A stretch of 64,000 nt of DNA. Source: Bin55 sp965205965 (GTDB taxonomy: Bacteria > Pseudomonadota > Gammaproteobacteria > Pseudomonadales > Azotimanducaceae). The DNA is taken from positions 165,552 through 229,551 of the forward strand of contig CBDBHT010000005.1 in assembly GCA_965205965.1 (NCBI GenBank), in the 5' to 3' direction. The notes under the pieces are model-generated. The model saw only the letters and a program-made list of their open reading frames with translations. It was not told the DNA's origin and made no database searches. Position numbers and translations under genes: made by a program. This document shows, in pieces, positions 1 to 8,398 of this stretch. Each line of letters begins with the position of its first letter. The first letter of the stretch is position 1.

Positions 1-1794
1 AGTAAAGCGTAGGGCATCGGTTCCGAATGATTGAATGCCATTTGGAAAGTCACGTCTGGTGTTGTTTTCTATTCGTCGCGCCATTCGGGGTTGTGCTAGG
101 TTTGATATCCGTTTTTTGACGAGCGCTTCAAGATCAATCCCGTCAATTAAGTCCAAGGGATCGAGTCCATTACCTCGCATCTTGGACATTTTTTGTCCCT
201 CTGCGTCGCGAACCAAGCCGTGAACATATACCGTCTTAAACGGAACCTCGTCAGTAAAATGGAGAGTCATCATGATCATTCGTGCGACCCAGAAGAAAAT
301 AATGTCGTGTCCGGTAACTAGTACATCCGTTGGATGAAAAGTTTTCAGGCGATACGTTGAATCGGGCCACCCGAGTGTTGCGAATGTCCACAAGGCACTT
401 GAAAACCATGTTTCCAACACATCGGGGTCTTGTCTGAGCTCCGTTGAATCATCAACCTTGCTCTTGGACCTTGCTTCTTCAACGGTGCGTCCGACGTAAA
501 TATTGCCCTGAGAGTCATACCAAGCAGGAATCCGGTGGCCCCACCATTGTTGGCGGCTAATGCACCAATCGCGTATTTCAGCCATCCAAGAGAAATAAAC
601 GTTTTCCCATCGCTTGGGTTCGAATCGGATATCACCTTTACGTACGGCGTCTATAGCGCGTTCTGCTAGTGGAGCAATCTTTACAAACCACTGGTCGGTC
701 ATCCATGGTTCGACGATCGCGTTCGATCGATCGCCTCGAGGTATCTGAACTTTGTACGGAGCGGTTGTTTCCAACAACCCCAAAGTCTGCAGCTTGTTGA
801 CTACTTTCTCCCTCGCATCGAACCGGTCCAAACCCTGATAGCATTCTGGAACGGAGTCGTTAAGCGCAGCTTTGGACGTAAATATGTTTATGGACTTGAG
901 ATTATGTCGGGCCGCAATTTCGTTGTCGTTAAAGTCGTGTGCGGGAGTAATTTTTAGACAGCCAGTGCCAAATTCAGGATTTACATATTCATCCGAGATA
1001 ATTGGCAGCTCACGATTGGTCAGAGGTAAAACTACATGCTTCCCAATCAAATTCTTAAAACGATCATCATTCGGGTTAACGGCGACAGCGGTATCGCCGA
1101 ACATGGTTTCTGGCCTTGTGGTAGCGACCACAACATGATCTTTGCCCGTGCTAGTCAAGGTGCCTGCGCTCAACGGATATCGCAGGTACCAGAGGCTTCC
1201 ATCCTCTTCGTCACTTACTACTTCGAGATCTGAGAGTGCGGTTTCTAGTTCCGGATCCCAATTTACGAGGCGTTGCCCTCGATAGATCAAACCCTCTTCA
1301 TAAAGCCGGATGAATACTTCCAAGACGGCACGCGAAAATCCTTCGTCCATCGTAAATCGCTCTGAATCCCAATCTACCGAAGAACCGATTCGCCGCATTT
1401 GCTTGGTGATTCTTCCACCAGATTCTTTACGCCATTCCCATACGCGATCTACGAATGCTTCTCGATCGAGATCGTTGAGCGACTTACCTTCGGCAGCGAG
1501 CTGTTCCATGACTACCATCTGTGTTGCGATTCCTGCATGGTCGGTACCGGTCTGCCATAATGTTTGCCGCCCGCACATACGCTGGTATCTAATCAGTACG
1601 TCCATTAATGTATGTTGAAACGCGTGACCAATATGTAACGTACCCGTTACGTTCGGGGGAGGGATGACAATAGCGTAGGGTTGGCCGTTCCCCATTGGGC
1701 GAAAGTAGCCACTCTTCTCCCATCGCTCATAGAGTGGAGTTTCGATCTCACGTGGACTGAAGGCTTCGTTTAGATTAGCGTGTTTACTCGACAT
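1..1794 (-). CDS. valS: Valine--tRNA ligase, N-terminal 598 residues (cut by window edge)
   Basis: Class I aminoacyl-tRNA synthetase that charges tRNA-Val in the cytoplasm. The frame is open from the ATG at 1794 to base 1 without a stop, about 598 residues of the roughly 950 usual for the family, so the C-terminus lies outside the window. The start MSSKHANLNEAF is followed by the first ATP-binding motif PNVTGTLHIGH (HIGH at residues 54-57), the segment TDHAGIATQMVVE and, near residue 535, GQKMSKMRGN. The second signature is normally KMSKS; here the fifth residue is Met. holC ends 53 bases upstream, the common holC-valS order of gammaproteobacteria, suggesting one transcript. I saw no frameshift. 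The identification is secure. Confidence 0.96.
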   Translation of the reverse strand, partial: MSSKHANLNEAFSPREIETPLYERWEKSGYFRPMGNGQPYAIVIPPPNVTGTLHIGHAFQHTLMDVLIRYQRMCGRQTLWQTGTDHAGIATQMVVMEQLAAEGKSLNDLDREAFVDRVWEWRKESGGRITKQMRRIGSSVDWDSERFTMDEGFSRAVLEVFIRLYEEGLIYRGQRLVNWDPELETALSDLEVVSDEEDGSLWYLRYPLSAGTLTSTGKDHVVVATTRPETMFGDTAVAVNPNDDRFKNLIGKHVVLPLTNRELPIISDEYVNPEFGTGCLKITPAHDFNDNEIAARHNLKSINIFTSKAALNDSVPECYQGLDRFDAREKVVNKLQTLGLLETTAPYKVQIPRGDRSNAIVEPWMTDQWFVKIAPLAERAIDAVRKGDIRFEPKRWENVYFSWMAEIRDWCISRQQWWGHRIPAWYDSQGNIYVGRTVEEARSKSKVDDSTELRQDPDVLETWFSSALWTFATLGWPDSTYRLKTFHPTDVLVTGHDIIFFWVARMIMMTLHFTDEVPFKTVYVHGLVRDAEGQKMSKMRGNGLDPLDLIDGIDLEALVKKRISNLAQPRMARRIENNTRRDFPNGIQSFGTDALRFT

Positions 1795-1847
1795 GTAGCA
1801 CGAGCCTAATGTTTCAGGAATTGCAATTTGAAAAAACTAGCAAGCAT

Positions 1848-2279
1848 CTAATCCCATTCACCCAAGTCATGGTGAAATGGCTTGATACCATTATCTTGAT
1901 AGTTTCGGTATTTTGTGCGCCCGGTCTTTTTCCCCGTTGATAATACAATTTCGGCAACACGAGTAAAAGATTCAGTTTTCGGCGGATATTCAGAATCTAT
2001 ATTGATCATCAAGTCTTTTTCGATAACGCCTGTTGCCACGTTGCCGATGACAACGTCTGCATGTTCCGTGTTACTTTGGCCGGCAATAGCATGCGGCAGA
2101 AAGCTGTCGTCCTTAAATACCCACATCAGTTCATCTAAATCTTTCGTAAACTCTTCGTTTTTCGTATGTACAAAAACATTCAATCCCTCATTTACCGCTC
2201 GTTCAGCTACGACACATGCGAATCGCAATTTTGCTTTTTCGTCAATATTCGAAAGCAGGTAAAAGTCAACGCGTTCCAA
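1848..2279 (-). CDS. holC: DNA polymerase III chi subunit
   Basis: Clamp-loader accessory subunit that links the replicase to SSB. The protein is 143 residues, close to the usual 145-150. It opens with VDFYLLSN and has the family pattern of a Cys/Ala-rich first helix (RFACVVAERAVNEG), a central LDELMWVFKDDSFLPHA and a later strand ADVVIGN. It lies directly upstream of valS, as is usual. In many gammaproteobacteria pepA comes before holC and faces lptF divergently; here pepA is absent and holC faces lptF across 325 bases. Similarity to HolC is moderate by eye, but context and the SFLPHA motif make the call firm. Confidence 0.9.
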   Translation of the reverse strand: MERVDFYLLSNIDEKAKLRFACVVAERAVNEGLNVFVHTKNEEFTKDLDELMWVFKDDSFLPHAIAGQSNTEHADVVIGNVATGVIEKDLMINIDSEYPPKTESFTRVAEIVLSTGKKTGRTKYRNYQDNGIKPFHHDLGEWD

Positions 2280-2604
2280 CCTATAAGATCCTTCTCAGCA
2301 TGCCCATTTCAAAATATGTATCAAAAATATCTAGTTCGAAGTATTAGACTTGATATTGCAGCTTCACTCATTGGATAACCATAGCGCAGCTAAACTCGAA
2401 GCGAAGAATTGTACGAATCTTTCGGGCAATCGAAATTGAGATCTCGTACATAACTTGTCGTACTCGAGTGCTATTGGCGGGTATTTTTTATGCAATCGAT
2501 ATACTTATGTAGAACTCGAATAACCGCCTGATGCATATGGTACTTCACGCGTTACTTAACTATTTTGCGAGAACCGGTCAACTCGCTCAGACATTCACAA
2601 GTTA
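2280..2604. promoter_or_regulatory. Divergent holC / lptF intergenic region
   Basis: A 325-base spacer between the divergent starts of holC and lptF. It must hold the promoters of both transcripts. It is AT-rich, but I could not define a convincing -35/-10 pair. pepA would be expected here in many relatives; no leucyl aminopeptidase sequence is visible on either strand. Confidence 0.5.
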
Positions 2605-3666
2605 GTGTTTTCCATAGCATCACGTTATTGCGCACGAGAATCTTTGCTAATTTTCGCGGGGCTGTTCGTTGTATTGCTTGTTGTTGGACTTGGAGGGAGG
2701 TTTACCGGATACCTCCAAGAAGCAGTTGCAGGTCGGTTTTCTGCACAAGCTCTCTGGATACTGATCGGATTACGAATTCCAGAGTTTGCTCAGATAGTAG
2801 TTCCATTCAGTTTGTTTCTAGCCATTCTCGTATCTTGGGGAAGACTTCACGCCGAACAGGAATACACGGTATTGCTGACGGGAGGAGCCAGTCCTTTACG
2901 AATGCTTGCATGGATAGCTACCTTTACAGTTCCTATATCTCTAGCTGTTGGCGTGTTGAGTGTTTACATCACGCCTGAGGCCAGGAAAGTATTTGTTAAT
3001 TTGGTTTTAGATCAGAGAATTGTCAGTGAATTTGATGCGATTGTGCCTGGAGAATTTCGATCCTTTTCCAATGGTAAACGTGTTACTTACGCAGAAACCG
3101 TTGACCGAGAGACAAAGACGATTGGTAATGTATTTCTGGGTGAGCTGGATGAGAACACAATTACTACGCTATGGGCAAAAAAAGGCCAGTACATCCAGGA
3201 CGAAATTGGATCACGATTTTTGATACTGGAATCGGGGTCGCGATATGTTGGTACACCGGGGTCCGGTGATTATCGAATCGTCAAATTTAGTAGGCTGGTG
3301 CAGCGTATTGAGGTGGAAGCGGTAAAACCGATAAATACTGAAGCCGGATTGCTTCCTACGGGTGAGCTTAATTTTAAGAAAAGTGAGCACCGTGTAGAGT
3401 TGTACTGGCGTCTCTCTATGCCGCTGATAGCGTTAGTGAGCGCATTTTGCGCGTTTGCAATGGCCCGGGTCCGGCCGAGAGCAGGTCGTTTCGGGAAGAT
3501 CTTGCCTGGATTGGTTTTGTTTGTAGCGTATTACATATCTGTTCTGTCACTTCGCTCGGTGGACCTATCCGGACCGTTAGTGCAATTTGTAGGTTTTTGG
3601 TCCGTTCATGTGCTCATGTTTGGAATCGGCGTGATTTTACTTTGGCGTAATCAGCGGCCTATCTGA
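2605..3666 (+). CDS. lptF: LPS export ABC transporter permease LptF
   Basis: Inner-membrane permease of the LptB2FG complex that extracts lipopolysaccharide from the inner membrane for transport to the cell surface. It has 353 residues with a GTG start (VFSIASRYCARESLLIF), which matches the usual N-terminus of RYxxRE followed by a membrane helix. Three helices lie in the first 120 residues (second near PEFAQIVVPFSLFLAILVSW), followed by a large periplasmic jellyroll region and three C-terminal helices (e.g. LPGLVLFVAYYISVLSL). The stop overlaps the lptG ATG by one base (TGATG), so the two are translationally coupled. Confidence 0.95.
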   Translation: MFSIASRYCARESLLIFAGLFVVLLVVGLGGRFTGYLQEAVAGRFSAQALWILIGLRIPEFAQIVVPFSLFLAILVSWGRLHAEQEYTVLLTGGASPLRMLAWIATFTVPISLAVGVLSVYITPEARKVFVNLVLDQRIVSEFDAIVPGEFRSFSNGKRVTYAETVDRETKTIGNVFLGELDENTITTLWAKKGQYIQDEIGSRFLILESGSRYVGTPGSGDYRIVKFSRLVQRIEVEAVKPINTEAGLLPTGELNFKKSEHRVELYWRLSMPLIALVSAFCAFAMARVRPRAGRFGKILPGLVLFVAYYISVLSLRSVDLSGPLVQFVGFWSVHVLMFGIGVILLWRNQRPI

Positions 3667-4739
3667 TGTTTAAACGTATGGATTATTACGTCGCCCAAAC
3701 GGTTCTGGTTACCGTACTAGTTGTTTTCTTATGTGTAACAGCACTTACAGCGATCTTTACATTGGTGGACGAGGCTGATGGTGTAACTGAGAGTTTTACA
3801 TTTCTTGATGCTTTGCTCGTCGTACTACTTACAACACCAGCTCGGACAGTTGATGCGATGCCTTTTATTGTGTTTCTTGGAGCCCTCATTGGTCTTGGTA
3901 GGCTTTCGTCACAATCTGAAATTACAGTATTTCGTAGTGCAGGAGTATCAATTTACCGGTTATTTGCGTCCACGACGTTGCCAGTATTTGTGTTCTTACT
4001 GATGTCTCTTGCTATTTCGGAGTTCGTTGTACCTATTACGGAGCCGCAGGCGACATCAATACGAAAACGGGTAAGCGGTGACAGAGGAGACGTAGTTTTG
4101 AATCGGCCTTACTGGTATCGCGAAGGAAAGACTTTCACAAGTATTCGAGGTATCGAGCGATCGGGTGCACTACGAGATATCCAACAGTTCGAGCTGGATG
4201 AAGCCAACGAACTAAAAGTTACGAGATATAGTCATAGGGCAAGTTTTGACGAAGATAATTCACTTTGGCGGATGGAGGCCATCCAGGAAACACGGTTCGA
4301 TAATCGGACTGCAGTATCTAGAACGATTAAGCACCTGAACTGGAAGACAAAGGACGATCCGACCACGGTAGGGGCTCGAGTACTGGTCAGTCCGAATAAG
4401 CTATCGATCATGGAACTTGCCTACCAAATCGATTATTTAAGAAGTGAAGAGATTAATTCTTCTCGTTACGAAGTTGCATTCTGGACAAAATTGTTACAAC
4501 CGATATCTATACTTGGACTTATTCTGATAGCACTTGGGTCCGTCGTAGGCCCCCTAAGAGAAGTTGGCATGGGTGCGAGGGTTGCAGCTGGGATTGCTAT
4601 AGGCATTGTGTTCCGGTACTTTCAGGAATTAACAGGTCCGCTGAGCTTGCTTTACGAATTTCCAGTTCCACTTGGCGTCGGTATACCGACCCTGGCCACT
4701 TGGTTGGTAGGTATTTACTTCGTTTATCGTGCGGGCTGA
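3666..4739 (+). CDS. lptG: LPS export ABC transporter permease LptG
   Basis: Partner permease of LptF in the LPS transporter. It has 357 residues and starts MFKRMDYYVAQTVLVTVLVV, the usual short cytoplasmic tail before helix 1. The loop GRLSSQSEITVFRSAGVSIYRL is the conserved coupling region that contacts LptB (SEItvlRaaGvS). A periplasmic domain follows, then C-terminal helices such as KLLQPISILGLILIALG. Its 3' end overlaps the convergent RDD gene by 16 bases (4724-4739), so both transcripts meet there without a spacer for a terminator. Confidence 0.96.
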   Translation: MFKRMDYYVAQTVLVTVLVVFLCVTALTAIFTLVDEADGVTESFTFLDALLVVLLTTPARTVDAMPFIVFLGALIGLGRLSSQSEITVFRSAGVSIYRLFASTTLPVFVFLLMSLAISEFVVPITEPQATSIRKRVSGDRGDVVLNRPYWYREGKTFTSIRGIERSGALRDIQQFELDEANELKVTRYSHRASFDEDNSLWRMEAIQETRFDNRTAVSRTIKHLNWKTKDDPTTVGARVLVSPNKLSIMELAYQIDYLRSEEINSSRYEVAFWTKLLQPISILGLILIALGSVVGPLREVGMGARVAAGIAIGIVFRYFQELTGPLSLLYEFPVPLGVGIPTLATWLVGIYFVYRAG

Positions 4740-5164
4740 GTTGAACTAGCGTCGTATCTGATCGTTTGCGTATCGGAAAAGATGTCACTCCATGTTCGCT
4801 GATCTTTGCGATACAGCACACTGAAATAACCTATTCCCAATATAGTAAATCCAAGTAAACCAGCGAAAAAACGCTTTGATATCTGCCATAACGTAATTTG
4901 GTGCGGTGCGATAATCCGTAAACTCCACGCTCGCATCCCGATTGTTTGACCACTTTGAATACAAAAGTACGCAAAAAATCCAAACCATTCAAAAAAGAGC
5001 AGGCTTTGAAACCATACGCCTATCACAGGGCCGCCGGCAAATAAAACAAAAATGAGTGTAGTCAGTGCCCAAATTGCGAAAATGACTAACGCGTCGTAGA
5101 TCATTGCTAGTAGTCGATATCGAAGCGGAGCAGGCCGGTTCATCAACATCCGTTGAGTATCCAT
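4724..5164 (-). CDS. RDD family inner-membrane protein
   Basis: A 146-residue protein with the RDD-family layout: N-terminal PAPLRYRLLAMIYDALVIF (the Arg and Asp that name the family), two or three membrane helices, the loop SGQTIGMRAWSLRI and, near the C-terminus, RTWSDIFSDTQTI with the last conserved Asp. RDD proteins are small multi-pass membrane proteins of largely undefined role; some have been linked to ion transport. A single RDD gene next to lptFG is common in gammaproteobacteria. The gene converges with and overlaps lptG by 16 bases. Confidence 0.88.
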   Translation of the reverse strand: MDTQRMLMNRPAPLRYRLLAMIYDALVIFAIWALTTLIFVLFAGGPVIGVWFQSLLFFEWFGFFAYFCIQSGQTIGMRAWSLRIIAPHQITLWQISKRFFAGLLGFTILGIGYFSVLYRKDQRTWSDIFSDTQTIRYDASSTQPAR

Positions 5165-5868
5165 AGTGATAGATCTAGGAGTTTGCGCTGCAGAATCTTT
5201 TAAGCAAATCTGAGTTTCAGCATTTCCGTTTTCGTCAAGAATCCCTTATTGAAACGTTCAGAAGTCCGCCTCGGCCCCCGCATCCTACCGCTGCTTCACC
5301 TGCCGAATTGTCGCCAGCTGGATCTCGCTTCAGCTCCTTCGGTAATGTATCGCCGCGAACGTTCATGTCGTGATCTTCATCTTGCGCACGATGCTGGGCT
5401 TCCACCGCCGTCAGTCGCTTCACCTCCTTCTACAGACGTCGCACCTCTTCCATCGCCCGGAGGACCCCTGTACGTCATCGCGCGCGATGCTGGCTGGCTC
5501 GCGTCCGCATGCGGCTGTTTCCATGCAGAAACCTGAGCTACTTACCATCAAAATCTTTAACTCCCCGGGTTCTTTCGTCGTCAACTTCACCCGGCACCTC
5601 TAGTTGATCATTCTGAACCTTCCTTGCTCATCAGTGCAGCTGAAAACATGAATTCTATCCCGTTAACAAGTCCATCCAATGAAGACAGGTGACTAGCCTT
5701 TGCGATCTCGCGAGCTAAAAACTCGAAAATGACTGGCCCAATCCTTAAAGTCAGCTACTCACCATTGCAGGTGCAATCCAGCTTATTCACATGCAGTCAT
5801 CCTGCCAGGAAAGACCTCGGCCATGGAAATGAAATGCAGTTCTAGAAATTACTCCTGCGATACATTTC
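5165..5868. other. Gene-free stretch with degraded insertion-sequence debris
   Basis: No intact gene is visible. On minus, about 5400-5480 reads MEEVRRL-stop-KEVKRL followed by frameshifted sequence, which vaguely resembles the coiled-coil end of an IS3-type OrfA; this is a weak call. At about 5555-5625 (minus) a degraded IS630-type N-terminus can be read (RCRVKLTTKE), similar to the better preserved piece at 28663-28757. The remainder to 5868 shows nothing I can assign. Confidence 0.55.
5555..5625 (-). pseudogene. IS630-type transposase N-terminal relic
   Basis: Read on minus, this segment gives a decayed form of the N-terminal helix-turn-helix start found at 28663-28757 (MTSKRYRVKLTAEEREEL): here MIN-stop-RCRVKLTTKEPGEL. 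The shared RVKLT and flanking nucleotides support common descent. It contains a stop and is not functional. Confidence 0.6.
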
Positions 5869-7977
5869 TCAAAGTTCAACTCGGTCCCGTAAAAGATCAA
5901 TACCGTTCAAGTCGGTTACCACCAATTCCACCGGCTTAGAGGCGGGAATCGCAATCCGCACGCCCCAACCAAAACTGGTTCCGTAAGCAATTGCCATAGG
6001 CGAGAAGGATTGTGAGGAAAGCTCCTTACCATTGACATCAAAAAGATGCACTATATGGCTGTGCACTTCCAGCCGATCAGTCAGGAGCGACTTCTGATCA
6101 CTGTAAACAGCTCCGCGAAACGACCATTGCCCTTGGTCGTCCACGTGACCCGATAGTGCTAGGCTTTGAGCCCTCTTGCCTGCTCTGGTCAAGGGGACAT
6201 AATCACCTGTATTGCTGGTTAGCATCTTTAGATGTTGTGTGACTAATCTTGCTGATGCCTCCAAGTATTGAGCAGCTTTGCCAAAATTGTAGTCGGATAT
6301 GGATGTGGGATCACAGAAGGACATCAGATCGTAATAAGTTTCCTCGCGATCGACAAACCGATCTTCGAGAAACTTCCATCCACGACGGGGTCCGAGACGA
6401 GAATCACTGTATGGATAGTTCGGGTCAACGTCTGACGTACCGCCACACGGAGCGTGTTGAAGTGAAAAGTTGTGTCCCATTCCGTGGGCGAAAACATAGT
6501 GGTCCGTTGGAAGACCATCATGAGGCGTATAGAGACTTATACTCACCTTTCCGGAAACATATGCAGCACCGAGTGGAGTATTTCTCCTAGGGGGATAGTA
6601 AATCCCATGATAGTACTCGTCTTCTTCCGCGTTCTCTAGCCAATGATCAAGAAGTTCCTCCAAGGCTATGGAAACATTCCAATCTGAATCCACATCGTGA
6701 TTTATGATCCCTGCAGCCGTCATTTCTACATCGCTTACCGGCATGTAGTTCATGAGCGAGTTCATAAAAGGATCGAGACTTTCCAGTTCCGGTATACCGG
6801 CCACATTTTCCAAGCGGGAAAATCGAACACGCACCAAGGGGGTATCAAAGAACGAGAGATCATTCAGAGCAAGTACATGTTCCCTAGCGGGACCGTCACC
6901 CGAACCGTCTACGTCAATGTCCGCCCGTAAGGTACTCTCTGGCTCGAACAAAGACCCAGACACGTGAAACATAAACTCCGTTTCGTAGTTCCCGGAATCA
7001 TTCTCATCCGGGTCGGACGAAGACAGGATCTCGATTTCTACCCGATGGGACGTACCCGTCCCGTCCACGATACTGAATGCCGGCTCACCCAGATAGTCAG
7101 TCTCATGTTCCACTCGCACCGTCGCCACGCTGTCGCGGTTGGGTATCAAATCTACGAACGTGTTCTTCATGAACGTATCGGCCTCTCCCGAAGCGTCTTC
7201 TGCATACACTTCCCGCATTGCCATTGGGCCTTGATAAAGTTCGACCCTTCGCACTGCTCCGCTGCCACCCTGACAATTCACGCCCCAGACCACGTCCAAG
7301 AGGCCATCACCTGCTGCAATCTGTAATTCAACGCCTTGATCGCTTGGGGCCGGACATGCGACGTCCAAACTTGTCACTACCGTATCGTCAAGCCCAACCG
7401 ATCCCGAAGCCGGACTGACTGTTGCCCGCTCGTTGCTGGCAACGATGGCATAGTCCACAGCGGGCTGCCCGTTCCATGTCGAAGCGATGCTCCACTGCAT
7501 TTCGCTCTGTGCGTTCAATCGTGGATGCCCAGCGGAATCAGGGATCGTACCGTTCAGTGTCACCGTAATCGGAGGAACCTGACAACGCAAGGACGCGGCA
7601 ATGCTCACACCGCTCCCAAAGTTCCCGCTGATTGTGAGCGACCCTGTAATGTCGTCCCCAGGAGCCGAACATTCCGAAGTGAATTGAATGATTGCTTCTC
7701 TCCCAGGTACGATTTCTCCGCTCGTCGCGTTCGCGGCCGACAACCAGAAAGGAGGCCCCGTTAGCGAAAAGGTCAGTAGTTCATCGCCGCTGTTGCGCAG
7801 CGCAATATCAGTGATGACCGGTGCCGAACCGAGAACGTAGATAGCTTGAATCGCTTCCGTCGAGAGTTCCAGCTGCGGTCCGGAGGATCCACCACCTCCG
7901 CATGCTACTAAATAAGAAAGTCCAAAGAATACTAGCAGTGGATTTATTCCGCCAAACTTCAATCTGGAATATTTCAT
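5869..7977 (-). CDS. Lipoprotein with a metzincin-like zinc site lacking the catalytic Glu
   Basis: A 702-residue secreted lipoprotein. The signal sequence ends in the lipobox LVAC (Cys26) followed by GGGGSS. Residues 30-130 read like an immunoglobulin-like repeat (RNSGDELLTFSLTGPPFWLS, similar to BACON-type domains), and a second related repeat follows. The protease-like part has HGMGHNFSLQHAPCGG at residues 498-513, matching HExxHxxGxxH with all three His present. However, the Glu codon is GGA (Gly499, bases 6481-6483) and the usual Gly before the third His is Ser. Downstream PNYPYSDSRLGPRRGW and YDLMSFCDP resemble the Met-turn region. It stands alone, with IS debris on one side and IS1380 copy A on the other. 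It may be a pseudoenzyme or a recently inactivated protease. Confidence 0.8.
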   Translation of the reverse strand: MKYSRLKFGGINPLLVFFGLSYLVACGGGGSSGPQLELSTEAIQAIYVLGSAPVITDIALRNSGDELLTFSLTGPPFWLSAANATSGEIVPGREAIIQFTSECSAPGDDITGSLTISGNFGSGVSIAASLRCQVPPITVTLNGTIPDSAGHPRLNAQSEMQWSIASTWNGQPAVDYAIVASNERATVSPASGSVGLDDTVVTSLDVACPAPSDQGVELQIAAGDGLLDVVWGVNCQGGSGAVRRVELYQGPMAMREVYAEDASGEADTFMKNTFVDLIPNRDSVATVRVEHETDYLGEPAFSIVDGTGTSHRVEIEILSSSDPDENDSGNYETEFMFHVSGSLFEPESTLRADIDVDGSGDGPAREHVLALNDLSFFDTPLVRVRFSRLENVAGIPELESLDPFMNSLMNYMPVSDVEMTAAGIINHDVDSDWNVSIALEELLDHWLENAEEDEYYHGIYYPPRRNTPLGAAYVSGKVSISLYTPHDGLPTDHYVFAHGMGHNFSLQHAPCGGTSDVDPNYPYSDSRLGPRRGWKFLEDRFVDREETYYDLMSFCDPTSISDYNFGKAAQYLEASARLVTQHLKMLTSNTGDYVPLTRAGKRAQSLALSGHVDDQGQWSFRGAVYSDQKSLLTDRLEVHSHIVHLFDVNGKELSSQSFSPMAIAYGTSFGWGVRIAIPASKPVELVVTDLNGIDLLRDRVEL

Positions 7978-8121
7978 TTTGCTCGTAGTTCGCTCCGATG
8001 GGTTGATAGGTTTGAGTTATGTAGCTAAAGCTAAGGAAGACGATAAAAAAGTAAGCAAGTTAGAGGAAAGAGACTCCATAAAAAATACAATACACCTATG
8101 TACTTACTGCCATATCTTAGC

Positions 8122-8173
8122 AGCAATTTCCTGTATAGCTTCAATTTGGGCTCGGTGCCGGTCTTTTCGTATT
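8122..8173. repeat. Dispersed IS-end repeat, copy cut by IS1380 copy A
   Basis: This stretch (from AGCAATTTCCTGTATAG) matches the repeat that begins the MITE-like element at 52191 and the one at about 60413. All share a following 'GGGCT/CTTGG' and 'CGGTCTTT' segment. The copy here stops at 8173 where IS1380 copy A begins, so the IS is joined to the inside of an older repeat. Confidence 0.7.
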
Positions 8174-8398
8174 CTAGCCCGGATTTCTCATAACCAAGTC
8201 GAAAATGATGTTTTTCACGGGATGCGTGGGGTACGGGGCATGGAATGTCGCGTCGCGAGTTTGAAAAGGCTTCGGAGGGCGGGCATGCGTGTGTTTTCCC
8301 GCCTTTTTGCGGGCGGGACGGCGAATCGCTGAGCATCCGGGCGCGGGGAGGTCGGCGCGCTCCGCCGCCAGCGTCATGCACCCGGTTGCACCGGGCTT

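Noticed and set aside
1..1794. valS as a pseudogene
   Set aside because: Only short complete frames seem present at first, but the main minus frame is uninterrupted and simply leaves the window, with HIGH and KMSKM motifs in place.
6955..6975. Possible parS site (CACGTGAAACA at 6961)
   Set aside because: Only one half matches the usual 16-bp palindrome TGTTTCACGTGAAACA, it lies inside the lipoprotein gene and far from parAB; probably chance.
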